64,000 bases of DNA from Brevundimonas terrae (GTDB taxonomy: Bacteria > Pseudomonadota > Alphaproteobacteria > Caulobacterales > Caulobacteraceae), in assembly GCF_011761985.1 (NCBI RefSeq), contig NZ_JAASQT010000001.1:682001-746000 (forward strand), given 5' to 3'. Position numbers and translations under genes: made by a program. Shown piece after piece: positions 1 through 9,406 of the stretch. Position 1 is the stretch's first letter. Every line of letters starts with the position of its first letter. The notes below the pieces were generated by a model that was not told the DNA's origin, did no database searches, and worked only from the letters and a program-made list of their open reading frames with translations.

Positions 1-132
1 CAGCGATCACCCGCGCTTGTCACACCCCCTTTTCAGCGTGTTATAGAGCTTCTTTCCAGTGCTTTGGCTCGGGTCGATGACCGCGTGGCCTTGGCCCTAA
101 TTTATCATCGAGACCTTTTTGGAGATCTTGGA

Positions 133-582
133 ATGGCTTTTGTTCGCGGCGCCGCTCTCGCTCTGGTCGCTACCGGCCTACTCGTAAGCGGTTGCTCAAG
201 CCTACCGTTCGTCGGCAAGAAGTCCGAAAAGGTCGCTACGGTCGAAGATCGTCTGGGCATCGGCGTGAATGCCTATCTGTGGCGTGCGACGCTGGACACC
301 CTGTCCTTCATGCCGCTGGCCAGCGCCGACCCGTGGGGCGGTGTGGTCAATTATGACTGGTACACCAACCCGCAAACGCCGAACGAGCGTTTCAAGGCCA
401 CGGTCTTCATCCTTGATCGCCGTCTGCGCGCCGATGCGCTGAACGTCGCCGTCACCAAGGAAGTGCAAGATGCCGGTGGCAACTGGGTTTCGGCCCCTGT
501 CGCCGCCCAGACCGAAACCGATCTGGAAAACGCCATCCTGACCAAGGCCCGCCAGCTCAATCTTTCCAACGCAGCCCGCTAA
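133..582 (+). CDS. DUF3576 family lipoprotein
   Basis: A 149-residue protein of the alphaproteobacterial DUF3576 family; its function is unknown. A lipoprotein signal peptide ends in LVSGC, with Cys21 as the probable lipidated residue, so it should be anchored in the envelope. The mature part holds the family-like stretch YLWRATLDTLSFMPLASADP. The frame is open upstream to a TTG at 64, but the ATG at 133 puts the signal peptide at the N-terminus and is preferred. It lies directly upstream of leuS, as I recall for Caulobacter relatives. The assignment is by motif and neighbourhood; no biochemical role is inferred. Confidence 0.85.
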   Translation: MAFVRGAALALVATGLLVSGCSSLPFVGKKSEKVATVEDRLGIGVNAYLWRATLDTLSFMPLASADPWGGVVNYDWYTNPQTPNERFKATVFILDRRLRADALNVAVTKEVQDAGGNWVSAPVAAQTETDLENAILTKARQLNLSNAAR

Positions 583-668
583 GGGTTGCGCGACCTCCCC
601 TATTCGTTTTTTCCGTCCTCAGGCCTGCCTCAACGCTTTATGCCTGAGGCATCGCCTTAGGATACGCC

Positions 669-3248
669 GTGGCCCGCTACGAGCCCAAGATCACCGAACC
701 TCGCCAACAGGCCCGCTGGGCCGAGGCTGACGCTTTTTCCGTCTCCAACGAGGATACCGGTCGCCCGAAATACTATGTCCTCGAAATGTTCCCGTACCCG
801 TCGGGCAACATCCATATGGGACATGCCCGCAACTATGTGATGGGCGACGTCATTGCCCGCTGGAAGCGCGCACAAGGCTTTGACGTTCTGCACCCGATGG
901 GTTGGGATGCCTTTGGTATGCCCGCCGAAAACGCCGCCATGGAACGTGGCGTGCATCCGGGCGACTGGACCTATGCCAACATCGAAACCATGCGTGGCCA
1001 GCTGAAACTGCTGGGCCTGTCGCTGGACTGGTCGCGCGAGATTGCCACCTGCGATCCGGAATATTACGGCCAGCAGCAAGGCTGGTTCCTCGAACTGTAC
1101 AAGCGCGGTCTGGTTTACCGCAAAGAAGGCACCGTCAACTGGGATCCGGTCGACAATACCGTTCTGGCCAATGAACAGGTGATCGACGGTCGCGGTTGGC
1201 GCTCGGGCGCACTGGTCGAGAAGCGCAAGCTGACCCAGTGGTTCCTGCGTATTACCGACTATGCCGACGACCTGATCGACGGCCTGAAAGACCTTGAAGG
1301 CCGCTGGCCCGACAAGGTGCGTCTGATGCAGGAAAACTGGATCGGTCGCTCCAAGGGCCTGCAGATGAAGTGGGCCTTTGCCGGCACCGCCCCTGCCGGT
1401 TTTGAAGACGGCGTGGAAATCTACACCACCCGTCCGGACACCTTCTATGGCGCGTCCTTCCTCGGTCTGGCACCCGACCATGCGATCTCGAAGCAACTGG
1501 CCGATGCCGATCCGCGCGTCGCCGAATTCGTTGCCGAATGCCGCAAGGGCGGCGCTTCACAGGCCGAGATCGAACAGGCCGAGAAGATCGGCTGGGACAC
1601 CGGCCTGAAGGCTATCCATCCGTTTACCGGCGAAGAAGTGCCGGTATGGATCGCCAACTTCATCCTGTCGGAATACGGCACGGGCGCCATCTTCGCCTGC
1701 CCTGCCCACGACCAGCGCGACCTCGACTTTGCCCGCAAATACAATCTGCCGGTCAAGGCTGTGGTGCGCCCCGCCGAGGCGGACGACAGCTTCACCGTCG
1801 ATACCGAGGCCTATACCGGCCCCGGCGTGCTGTTCAATTCCGACTTCATGAACGGCATGGAGATCGAGGAGGCCAAGGCCGCCGCGATCGCCAAGATCGA
1901 AGCGGCCGGTACCGGCAAGGGTGCCACCATCTATCGCCTGCGTGACTGGGGCGTCAGCCGCCAGCGCTACTGGGGTTGCCCGATTCCGGTCATCCACTGT
2001 GAAGACTGCGGCGTGGTGCCTGTGCCGAGCGACCAGTTGCCGGTCGAACTGCCGCACGATGTGACCTTCGATGTGCCGGGTAATCCGCTGGACCGCCATG
2101 CGACGTGGAAGCACGTCAACTGCCCGACCTGCGCCAAGCCTGCGCGACGCGAGACGGACACGCTGGATACCTTCGTCGATTCCAGCTGGTATTTCGCCCG
2201 CTTTACCGACCCGAAGGCTGCCACCCCGATCAATCCGGCGGCAGCGGCCAAATGGCTGCCGGTAGACCAGTATATCGGCGGCGTTGAACACGCGGTCCTG
2301 CACCTGCTCTATGCCCGCTTCATCACCCGCGCCCTGTCGGACGTCGGCCTGATGGACGTGAAAGAGCCGTTTGCGGGCCTGTTCACCCAAGGCATGGTGG
2401 TCCACGAAACCTATTATGAAGGCCACGAAGACAGCGGCAAACCGCGCTGGGTCGAGCCTTCGGATGTGCAGATCGAGCATGTAGACGGCAAGCGCGTCGC
2501 GCGCCGTCTGTCCAACGGGGCCGAAATCACCATCGGCGACATCGAAAAGATGTCCAAGTCGAAGAAGAACGTCGTCGCCCCTGCCGATATCATCGCCACC
2601 CATGGCGTCGATGCCGGTCGTCTGTTCGTGCTGTCCGACAGCCCGCCAGAACGTGACGTGCAATGGTCGGCCGGTGGCGTCGAAGGCGCCTCGCGCTTTG
2701 TCCAGCGTGCCTGGGCCGAGTTTGATGCCTTTGATGCATCGGCCCCTGCCAATGCCGATGTCGATGCCAGCCTGATCCGCGAAACCCACAAGACCATCAA
2801 GGCCGTCAGCGAAGGCGTGGAGCATTTCCGCTTCAACTCCGCCATCGCCAAGCTCTATGCCTTCCTCGGTGTGCTGAAAGACCACGCCAAGGCCGGTGGC
2901 GAAGCCAAGAAAACCGCCCTGTCGGTTCTGGCCCGTCTGGTCGCGCCGTTCACGCCGCACCTGGCCGAAGAAGGCTGGACCCGTCTGGGTCTGGACGGCA
3001 TGGTTCTGGATGCCGAATGGCCGCAGTTCGATGCCGCCTTGGCTGCCGACGATCAGGTCATCATGCCGGTTCAAATCGGCGGCAAGCGTCGTGGCGAAGT
3101 GCAAATGCCGCGCGGTGCCGACAATGCCGACGTCGAAGCGGCAGCTCTCGCCAATGCGACCGTTAAGGCCTACCTTGAGGCCAACAACCTGACGGTCCGC
3201 AAGGTGATTGTGGTGCCGGATCGCATTGTGAACCTGGTAGCCAACTGA
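669..3248 (+). CDS. leuS: leucyl-tRNA synthetase
   Basis: Charges tRNA-Leu with leucine in the cytoplasm; a class I aminoacyl-tRNA synthetase of 859 residues, the usual bacterial LeuRS length. The class I HIGH motif appears as HMGH at residues 49-52 and KMSKS at 627-631. An editing (CP1) domain lies between them and an anticodon-binding domain follows. The start is a GTG. Its stop overlaps the lptE start in an ATGA arrangement, so the two, and probably holA, are translationally coupled. The order leuS-lptE-holA is common in alphaproteobacteria. Confidence 0.98.
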   Translation: MARYEPKITEPRQQARWAEADAFSVSNEDTGRPKYYVLEMFPYPSGNIHMGHARNYVMGDVIARWKRAQGFDVLHPMGWDAFGMPAENAAMERGVHPGDWTYANIETMRGQLKLLGLSLDWSREIATCDPEYYGQQQGWFLELYKRGLVYRKEGTVNWDPVDNTVLANEQVIDGRGWRSGALVEKRKLTQWFLRITDYADDLIDGLKDLEGRWPDKVRLMQENWIGRSKGLQMKWAFAGTAPAGFEDGVEIYTTRPDTFYGASFLGLAPDHAISKQLADADPRVAEFVAECRKGGASQAEIEQAEKIGWDTGLKAIHPFTGEEVPVWIANFILSEYGTGAIFACPAHDQRDLDFARKYNLPVKAVVRPAEADDSFTVDTEAYTGPGVLFNSDFMNGMEIEEAKAAAIAKIEAAGTGKGATIYRLRDWGVSRQRYWGCPIPVIHCEDCGVVPVPSDQLPVELPHDVTFDVPGNPLDRHATWKHVNCPTCAKPARRETDTLDTFVDSSWYFARFTDPKAATPINPAAAAKWLPVDQYIGGVEHAVLHLLYARFITRALSDVGLMDVKEPFAGLFTQGMVVHETYYEGHEDSGKPRWVEPSDVQIEHVDGKRVARRLSNGAEITIGDIEKMSKSKKNVVAPADIIATHGVDAGRLFVLSDSPPERDVQWSAGGVEGASRFVQRAWAEFDAFDASAPANADVDASLIRETHKTIKAVSEGVEHFRFNSAIAKLYAFLGVLKDHAKAGGEAKKTALSVLARLVAPFTPHLAEEGWTRLGLDGMVLDAEWPQFDAALAADDQVIMPVQIGGKRRGEVQMPRGADNADVEAAALANATVKAYLEANNLTVRKVIVVPDRIVNLVAN

Positions 3249-3742
3249 TGAAACGCATCCTTCCCCTGTCTGTACTTGCTGCCTCGGCCACACTGCTGTC
3301 GGCATGCGGGTTCACCCCCATCTATGGCCAGACGGGGGAAGGTGCGATCGGCAGCCAGCTGTCGCAGATTGCGGTTTCGACGCCCGATGACCGTCTGGGT
3401 TATCGCCTCAGAGAGCAGCTGGAAGACGCCTTCGGGCGCAATGCTGCCCTGCCTGCCCAGTGGAAGCTGGAAACCAGCGTAGAGCAGTCACGCCTGCCTC
3501 TGGGCCGCCGCATCGATGATACGGCCACCCGTTATCAACTGACGGTCAAGGCCAAGTGGACCCTGACCCCGATTGCCGGCGGTGAACCTCTGACCGGCGA
3601 GCGGACCACCACCACTACCTATTCCTCCGCCGACCAGCCCTATGCCGCCATTGCGGCCCAGCAGGACGGCGAAGACCGTGCGGCCGCCGATCTGGCCCGC
3701 CTGATCCGTCTGGACCTGATGCGCGCCCTTTCCACGCGCTGA
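3248..3742 (+). CDS. lptE: LPS-assembly lipoprotein LptE
   Basis: The outer-membrane lipoprotein that plugs and chaperones the LptD barrel during lipopolysaccharide insertion. The protein has 164 residues. The signal peptide ends in LLSAC with lipidation at Cys20, followed by GFTPIYG, which is characteristic of alphaproteobacterial LptE. The start overlaps the leuS stop by one base. LptE sequences diverge strongly, so the name rests on the N-terminal motif, the size and the position between leuS and holA. Confidence 0.92.
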   Translation: MKRILPLSVLAASATLLSACGFTPIYGQTGEGAIGSQLSQIAVSTPDDRLGYRLREQLEDAFGRNAALPAQWKLETSVEQSRLPLGRRIDDTATRYQLTVKAKWTLTPIAGGEPLTGERTTTTTYSSADQPYAAIAAQQDGEDRAAADLARLIRLDLMRALSTR

Positions 3743-3760
3743 TCCCGAGGAGAACCCCGC

Positions 3761-4813
3761 GTGATCCTCGCCAAGCGGCCCGAGATTGATCGTTTTCTCA
3801 AGACACCTGACGCCCATATCCGGGTGGCCCTGCTGCACGGCAAGGACCGCTCGGGCGTACAGGAGCGCGCGGTCATACTGTGTAAGACCGTCACGCCCGA
3901 CCTGAACGATCCGTTCAACGTCACCTCGCTGACCGAAACCGATATCGACGCCGACCCGATCAAGCTGGAAGAAGCCCTTACGGCGCTGTCCATGCTGGGC
4001 GACCGACGCCTTGTGCGGGTGCGTCTGGGCGATCCCAAAAGCGGGACGGACAAGGCGCTGGCCGCTGCCGTAACCGCCCATGCCGAGGGGCAATATAACC
4101 CCGACGCCCTGTTGGTCATCGAAGCGGGTGCCTTGGGACGCGAGTCCGCGCTGCGCAAAGCTGCCGAAAAGGCCAGCGGTGCCGCCGCCATCGCCTGTTA
4201 CGAGGACGAGGTGGGCGATGTCGCGCGTATGACCCGCGATGCGCTGGGGGCCGACAAGGTCGGGCTGACCTCCGACGCGCTGGACCGTTTTGTCGCCCGC
4301 CTGCCGCGCGAGCGGGGCCTGATGCGTCAGGAAATCGAGCGCCTGATCCTCTATATCGGCCCCGGCTCCGGTAAAACCATCGATACCGCCGAACTGGACC
4401 TGCATCTGGGCGTAGAGCCGGATGCATCCTTGTCCGATGCCGCGCTACAGGCATTTGGCGGGCGAGCCGGTCCCGCACAAGCGGGCCTGCGCCGCGCACT
4501 GGCCGAGGGCGAAAGCGCGGTCATGGCGGTGCGCATGATCTCGATGCACGCCGCAAAAATACGCAAGATCAACGTCCTGCAAGTCTCGGGCAGCGGCGCA
4601 AAAGAAGCTGCCAAGGCCGCAGGTGTGTTCTGGAAACAGGAAGCCGAAATGCTGCGTCAGGCGCGCAGCTGGCGTCTGGAATATCTCGACGAGGTGCTGG
4701 ACAGCATCAATACCGCCGACATCGCCACCAAGACGACCGGTATGCCCGAACATCTGATTGCCGAGCGCCTGCTGCTAGAAGTCTCAGCGCGTGCCCGCCG
4801 TATGGGCCTGTAA
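3761..4813 (+). CDS. holA: DNA polymerase III delta subunit
   Basis: Delta subunit of the clamp loader, the wrench that opens the beta sliding clamp. At 350 residues it matches HolA in length. It starts with GTG after a purine-rich AGGAGA. The N-terminal ATPase-fold domain includes RVALLHGKDRSG near residue 20, and the C-terminal helical collar domain follows. It lies 18 bp after lptE as the last gene of this rightward operon and converges on the small gene at 4820-5011 with six bases between them. I see no clear hairpin terminator in that gap. Confidence 0.95.
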   Translation: MILAKRPEIDRFLKTPDAHIRVALLHGKDRSGVQERAVILCKTVTPDLNDPFNVTSLTETDIDADPIKLEEALTALSMLGDRRLVRVRLGDPKSGTDKALAAAVTAHAEGQYNPDALLVIEAGALGRESALRKAAEKASGAAAIACYEDEVGDVARMTRDALGADKVGLTSDALDRFVARLPRERGLMRQEIERLILYIGPGSGKTIDTAELDLHLGVEPDASLSDAALQAFGGRAGPAQAGLRRALAEGESAVMAVRMISMHAAKIRKINVLQVSGSGAKEAAKAAGVFWKQEAEMLRQARSWRLEYLDEVLDSINTADIATKTTGMPEHLIAERLLLEVSARARRMGL

Positions 4814-4819
4814 TCGGCC

Positions 4820-5011
4820 TTAGCCGCGGTGCGACATGCGCTTATAGGCGGGCTTGTTCATGGCCGCCGCTTCGCGCTGGAGACGTTTCTCAAGCGATTT
4901 GGCGTCCACACCCTTGGTCAGGCCAAGCCCCTGCCCGTTTGCGGTTTTCTTGGCCTCCAGAGCGCGTTTCATATTCTCGGCGAGGCTGGATTTGGGGGTT
5001 TGAGTGCTCAT
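4820..5011 (-). CDS. small basic protein of unknown function
   Basis: A 63-residue, lysine/arginine-rich, probably helical protein without signal peptide or membrane segment. I do not recognise the family. The frame extends upstream to 5056, but the ATG at 5011 is preferred because the added N-terminus (starting MCNGPFGARYAM) would overlap a hairpin at 5029-5050. It lies downstream of parB on the same strand, 67 bp away, and could be co-transcribed with parAB or read from its own promoter. The basic charge would suit nucleic-acid or ribosome binding, but that is speculation. Confidence 0.6.
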   Translation of the reverse strand: MSTQTPKSSLAENMKRALEAKKTANGQGLGLTKGVDAKSLEKRLQREAAAMNKPAYKRMSHRG

Positions 5012-5028
5012 AGGCTTCACCATAGCAT

Positions 5029-5050
5029 AACGGGCCCCGAAAGGCCCGTT
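5029..5050 (-). terminator. hairpin downstream of parB
   Basis: A perfect 8-bp stem, AACGGGCC paired with GGCCCGTT around a six-base loop, in the gap after parB. No T-run follows it on either strand. It may slow polymerase or protect the parB mRNA end rather than act as a full terminator. Confidence 0.4.
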
Positions 5051-5078
5051 GCACATTTTAAACTGTGATTTCAGTCAA

Positions 5079-5966
5079 TTAGTTACGCATCAGGCGACGG
5101 CAAAGGTCGTCCAGCTGTTCCAGAGTGCCGTATTTGACCGTGATCTCGCCCTTACCGCCCTTATCGGCCAGCGCGACCTTCAGGCCCAGTGCATCCGACA
5201 AATCCTGTTCCAGAGCAGCAATATCGGCAGCGCCCTCGGTATTGATCGCAGGCTTGGTCTTGACCGGCTTCGGCCCTTCAACGGCACGACGGGCCAAGAC
5301 TTCGGTCTGACGCACGTTCAGACCCTTGGAAATAACCTCGTCGGCCAGTTCCATCGGGTTCGGTGCGGTAATCAGGGCGCGGGCGTGACCGGCGCTGAGG
5401 CGACCATGGATCACATGCTCGCGCACCTCTGACGGCAGTTGCAGCAGACGCAGCGTATTGGCGACGTGCGAGCGGCTCTTGCCGACAACGCCCGCCACAG
5501 CATCCTGTGTCCGGCCGAACTTTTCCATCAGCTGGGCATAGGCATTGGCCTCTTCCATCGGGTTCAGATCGGCCCGCTGGACGTTTTCGATAATGCCGAC
5601 TTCCAGCACCTCGACATCGTCCATTTCACGGACAACGACCGGCACCGAAATAACCCGCGCGGCCTGCGCTGCACGCCAGCGACGCTCACCGGCGATGATC
5701 TGGTAGTGACCCGGCTCGCCCGGTTGCGGACGCACAAGGATGGGCAAAAGCACACCCTTGTCGCGGATCGACGCCGTCAGCTCGTCCAGATCTTCCTTTT
5801 TGAAGACCTTACGCGGCTGATCCGGATTGGCCTTCAGCTTCTCGATCGGAACGCGATTCACGCCCGCAGGGGCCGCAAACGCTGCATCCAGCGCCACAGC
5901 TTCCTGTGCATTTTCTCCCAGCAGGGCCGAAAGGCCCCGACCCAGACCGCGTTGACGTTCAGACAC
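5079..5966 (-). CDS. parB: chromosome-partitioning protein ParB
   Basis: CTP-dependent DNA clamp that loads at parS and spreads to form the partition complex. The protein has 295 residues. The CTP-binding ParB/Srx domain contains GERRWRAA at residues 93-100 and ENVQR at 128-131, the two most conserved ParB motifs. A helix-turn-helix region and a C-terminal dimerisation domain follow. The start is GTG. It lies 29 bp after parA in the operon, and matching parS sites occur at 6633, 7888, 9391 and 10985. In Caulobacter ParB also anchors the origin to PopZ and recruits MipZ; conservation of these roles here is inferred. Confidence 0.97.
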   Translation of the reverse strand: MSERQRGLGRGLSALLGENAQEAVALDAAFAAPAGVNRVPIEKLKANPDQPRKVFKKEDLDELTASIRDKGVLLPILVRPQPGEPGHYQIIAGERRWRAAQAARVISVPVVVREMDDVEVLEVGIIENVQRADLNPMEEANAYAQLMEKFGRTQDAVAGVVGKSRSHVANTLRLLQLPSEVREHVIHGRLSAGHARALITAPNPMELADEVISKGLNVRQTEVLARRAVEGPKPVKTKPAINTEGAADIAALEQDLSDALGLKVALADKGGKGEITVKYGTLEQLDDLCRRLMRN

Positions 5967-5995
5967 GATGCGTATTCCGTTTTCTGTTCTTACTT

Positions 5996-6814
5996 TCAGG
6001 CCGCAATAGCCTGACGGCGTTGGCGCTCACGCGCCACCACTTCACGCGCCAGTTTCAAATAGGCCTGGCTGCCTGCACATTTCAGATCGTAGATTAAAGC
6101 GGGCTTGCCGTAGGACGGCGCCTCCGACACGCGCACATTGCGCGGGATCACGCTCTCGTAAACCTTGTCGCCAAAGTGGGCGCGGACATCTGCCGCCACC
6201 TGTCCCGACAGGGCATTGCGGCGATCATACATGGTCAGAACCAGACCTTGTATTTCCAGCGACGGGTTCAGATTCTGCTTCACCATGTCGATGGTGCGCA
6301 TCAACTGGGTCAGGCCTTCCAGCGCGAAGAACTCGCATTGAAGCGGCACCAGAACTGCATCGGCTGCAGCCATCGCGTTCAACGTCAGCAGGTTCAGCGA
6401 CGGCGGACAGTCGATCAGCACATAGTCGAACGGCTTTTCATCGCCATTGGCCTGTGCTTCCAGCGCATCGCGAAGACGGTATGAGCGGCGATCCGCCTGG
6501 CTCAGCTCGATCTCGACGCCCGACATGTCGGGGTCCGACGTGACAATGAACAGGCCCGGTACAGCCGTTTCGACCGCCGTTTCATTGATCGAGCGGCCAT
6601 CAACGATGACATCGTAAATGGTGATCTTGCGCGTTTCACGTGGAACACCCAGACCCGTCGAGGCATTGCCCTGCGGGTCCATATCCACGATCAAAACCTT
6701 TTCGCCGATGGCGGCCAGGGCAGTACCCAGATTGATGGCGGTCGTGGTTTTACCCACCCCACCCTTCTGGTTCGATACCGCAAGGACGCGGGTCGGTTTC
6801 GGTTTAACGGACAC
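5996..6814 (-). CDS. parA: chromosome-partitioning ATPase ParA
   Basis: Walker-type ATPase that forms the DNA-bound gradient along which ParB-parS complexes move. The deviant Walker A motif KGGVGKT lies at residues 17-23 of a 272-residue protein. The frame opens upstream to 6895, but a GTG at 6814 is preferred because GGGGAG precedes it by eight bases and it brings the P-loop to the normal distance from the N-terminus. This start overlaps the end of rsmG by 11 bp, implying translational coupling. A degenerate parS (6633-6646) lies inside the gene. Confidence 0.96.
   Translation of the reverse strand: MSVKPKPTRVLAVSNQKGGVGKTTTAINLGTALAAIGEKVLIVDMDPQGNASTGLGVPRETRKITIYDVIVDGRSINETAVETAVPGLFIVTSDPDMSGVEIELSQADRRSYRLRDALEAQANGDEKPFDYVLIDCPPSLNLLTLNAMAAADAVLVPLQCEFFALEGLTQLMRTIDMVKQNLNPSLEIQGLVLTMYDRRNALSGQVAADVRAHFGDKVYESVIPRNVRVSEAPSYGKPALIYDLKCAGSQAYLKLAREVVARERQRRQAIAA
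6633..6646. other. degenerate parS site within parA
   Basis: GTTTCACGTGGAAC differs from the GTTTCACGTGAAAC core at one base. It lies within the parA coding sequence and is probably a weak ParB site. Confidence 0.6.
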
Positions 6815-7424
6815 GACGCAAACTCCCCACTGAAACGATACGGCCGCGCGGGTCACTGCGCGACACAGAAAGACCAGCTTCAAAGTGCCAGACACCGGCA
6901 GCGTCTTTCAACTCTGCTTCGGCCTTCTCGCCCTTCAGGAACAGGCCTTTTGCACCACGTTGGAAGTATGGCTGTGCATAACCCAGTAATTTCTCCATCG
7001 CGGCGACAGCACGGGCCGTCACGATCTCGACCTTGACCTGCTGTTCCTCGGCGCGGCCATTGATGACCGTAACGGGCAGATCAAGCGCATCCACGACGGT
7101 TTGCAGGAAGCGGCAACGCTTTCCGAGGCTGTCGATCAGCCAGACATGCGCGCCCTCGCGGCCCTTCAGCATGATGGCCAGAACCACACCGGGGAAGCCT
7201 GCCCCTGCCCCCAGATCGGCCCATGTCAGGGCATCCGGTTCCAGCGACAACAGTTGGGCACTGTCCCAGGCATGGCGGTTCCAGAAGTCCGGCAGGCTGT
7301 CGGGACCGACGAGGTTCATCACCGCATTCGTCTCGGTCAGCATATCCAGAAAGACTTTCAGATCAGCGATATTCTGGTCGCTCGCACCGCTCTTGGCGCG
7401 GAAGTCCGCAATAGGATCAGACAT
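6804..7424 (-). CDS. rsmG: 16S rRNA (guanine527-N7)-methyltransferase RsmG
   Basis: SAM-dependent methyltransferase that modifies G527 of 16S rRNA; formerly GidB. The protein has 206 residues, the usual size. The SAM-binding motif I reads ADLGAGAGFPGVVLAI near residue 70. It sits between mnmG, 19 bp upstream, and parA, which it overlaps by 11 bp. This is the classic gidA-gidB-parA-parB order found near many bacterial origins. Confidence 0.96.
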   Translation of the reverse strand: MSDPIADFRAKSGASDQNIADLKVFLDMLTETNAVMNLVGPDSLPDFWNRHAWDSAQLLSLEPDALTWADLGAGAGFPGVVLAIMLKGREGAHVWLIDSLGKRCRFLQTVVDALDLPVTVINGRAEEQQVKVEIVTARAVAAMEKLLGYAQPYFQRGAKGLFLKGEKAEAELKDAAGVWHFEAGLSVSRSDPRGRIVSVGSLRRVR

Positions 7425-7443
7425 AAATACTCCGGTGTCGCGA

Positions 7444-9339
7444 TCAGGCGACGACAGTGGCCAGATCGGTTTCGACCGATTTGATCTTTTTCACGTGTGC
7501 CAAAAGCGCGGTCAGGGCACCGGGCGTCATGCCTTCGATACGGCCCGCCTGCCCCAATGTCAGTGGACGCACCATGGACAGCTTTTCGCGCACTTCGTTG
7601 GACAAGGCACCAATGGCGGCATAGTCGAGGTCGGAAGGCAGGCTTAGCCCCTCCTCGCGACGAAGCGCCTCGGCGTCTTGAGCCTGACGGTCAAGATAGC
7701 CTGCATAGACGGCGTCGATCTCGACCTGTTCACGCACATCGGCGGGCCAGTCCGCGATCTCCGGCTTCACAGAGACGAAATGCTCAAGCGTCACCGAGGG
7801 GAAGGACAGCAGATCACGGATCGAACGGCGCTGGCCGTCAGCATTGACCTGAATCCCCAACTCGCCAGCTTCCTTGGGCGTGAAGCGTGTTTCACGTGAA
7901 ACAGTGTTAGCCGAGTATAACCGGTCTGCCTTGTTCAGCCATACCTTCTCGCGGCCAGAACCGACGATTCCAGCCTTGATACCCAACGGAGTCAGGCGGA
8001 TATCGGCATTGTCGGCACGCAGGGTCAGGCGATATTCGGCGCGGCTGGTGAACATGCGGTAGGGTTCAGTCACCCCGCGCGTGACCAGATCGTCGATCAT
8101 CACGCCGATATAGGCTTGGTCGCGACCGAAGATGATCGGGTCATTGCCTGCCGCCTTACGGGCCGCATTCAGGCCCGCCACAAGGCCTTGCGCCCCCGCC
8201 TCTTCATATCCGGTCGTGCCGTTGATCTGGCCTGCCAGATAGAGGTTGGGACGCTTTTTGACTTCCAGCGCAGGAGTCAGTTCACGCGGATCGACATAGT
8301 CATATTCGATGGCATAGCCGAAGCGGAACACCTCGACATTTTCCAGCCCCGGCATGGTGCGCAAGAAGGCCATCTGGGTGGCATCTGAGACCGAGGTCGA
8401 AATACCGTTCGGATAGACCGTAGGGTCATCCAGACCTTCTGGCTCCAGGAAAACCTGATGGCTGGTCTTGTCGGCAAAGCGGACAACCTTGTCCTCGATC
8501 GACGGGCAATAGCGCGGACCGCGACCCGACAGGTGGCCACCATACACAGCACTCTCGCCTAGATTTTCGGCGATGATGCGATGGGTTTCCTCGGTCGTAT
8601 GGGTCACACCACATGCGATCTGGGGCACCTCGATCTTGTCGGTCAGGAAGCTGAACGGCACGGGCTGCTCGTCCGCGGCCTGCATCTCCAGACGCTCCCA
8701 CGCAATGGTGCGGCCATCCAGACGCGCGGGCGTGCCGGTCTTCAGGCGCCCCATCATCAGATCGGCAGCGTGCAGATCGGCGGCCAGACCCGTAGACGGA
8801 TCTTCGCCATAACGGCCCGCCGGAATACGCAGGTCGCCGCGATGGATGACGCCATTGAGGAAGGTGCCGGTCGTCAGAACCACGGCCCCTGCCCTGATGG
8901 TTTCACCGCTGGCGGTCGTGACGCCGATCACGCGCTCGCCATCCATGATCAGACCTTCGGCCGTACCGGCCATCTGGGTCAGGTTCGGATAGTGGGCCAG
9001 TTCGGCCTGCATGGCCTCGCGGTAAAGCTTGCGGTCAATCTGGCTACGCGGGCCACGAACCGCCGCGCCCTTGGAGCGGTTCAAAAGCCGAAACTGGATG
9101 CCCGAAACATCGGCCAGGCGACCCATGACACCATCCAGCGCGTCGATCTCGCGCACCAGGTGCCCCTTGCCCAAGCCGCCAATAGCCGGATTGCAGCTCA
9201 TCTCGCCGATGGTTTCCAGCTTCTGGCTCAGCAACAAGGTGCGCGCACCAAAGCGTGCCGAAGCCGTCGCGGCCTCGCAACCGGCGTGGCCGCCGCCAAT
9301 GACAACAACGTCGAAGGTGTGATCCGGGGTAAAACTCAT
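7444..9339 (-). CDS. mnmG: tRNA uridine-34 modification enzyme MnmG
   Basis: FAD-dependent partner of MnmE that installs the 5-carboxymethylaminomethyl group on wobble uridine of tRNAs. The FAD-binding [10 protein letters not shown] lies near the N-terminus and [14 protein letters not shown] follows near residue 50. I chose the ATG at 9339 (631 residues, beginning [17 protein letters not shown]) over the one at 9357, because the FAD fold starts right after it; neither has a strong ribosome-binding site. A perfect 16-bp parS is embedded in the coding sequence at 7888-7903. Confidence 0.96.
   Translation of the reverse strand: MSFTPDHTFDVVVIGGGHAGCEAATASARFGARTLLLSQKLETIGEMSCNPAIGGLGKGHLVREIDALDGVMGRLADVSGIQFRLLNRSKGAAVRGPRSQIDRKLYREAMQAELAHYPNLTQMAGTAEGLIMDGERVIGVTTASGETIRAGAVVLTTGTFLNGVIHRGDLRIPAGRYGEDPSTGLAADLHAADLMMGRLKTGTPARLDGRTIAWERLEMQAADEQPVPFSFLTDKIEVPQIACGVTHTTEETHRIIAENLGESAVYGGHLSGRGPRYCPSIEDKVVRFADKTSHQVFLEPEGLDDPTVYPNGISTSVSDATQMAFLRTMPGLENVEVFRFGYAIEYDYVDPRELTPALEVKKRPNLYLAGQINGTTGYEEAGAQGLVAGLNAARKAAGNDPIIFGRDQAYIGVMIDDLVTRGVTEPYRMFTSRAEYRLTLRADNADIRLTPLGIKAGIVGSGREKVWLNKADRLYSANTVSRETRFTPKEAGELGIQVNADGQRRSIRDLLSFPSVTLEHFVSVKPEIADWPADVREQVEIDAVYAGYLDRQAQDAEALRREEGLSLPSDLDYAAIGALSNEVREKLSMVRPLTLGQAGRIEGMTPGALTALLAHVKKIKSVETDLATVVA
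7888..7903. other. parS, perfect 16-bp palindrome within mnmG
   Basis: TGTTTCACGTGAAACA, identical to the canonical bacterial chromosomal parS. It lies inside mnmG, about 7.7 kb from the putative origin. Confidence 0.95.
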
Positions 9340-9390
9340 GCCGGACACATAATGCATCCGGCATCAAATCTCTATGCCACAAGGATCACG

Positions 9391-9404
9391 GTTTCACGTG
9401 AAAC
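9391..9404. other. parS, 14-bp core between mnmG and mnmE
   Basis: GTTTCACGTGAAAC with G on both outer flanks. It lies in the 67-bp gap between mnmE and mnmG, the only noncoding stretch available there. Confidence 0.9.
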
Positions 9405-9406
9405 GG

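Noticed and set aside
1..132. Gene upstream of the DUF3576 lipoprotein
   Set aside because: The stretch has no convincing frame with start and stop; it is the intergenic end of an upstream region cut by the window.
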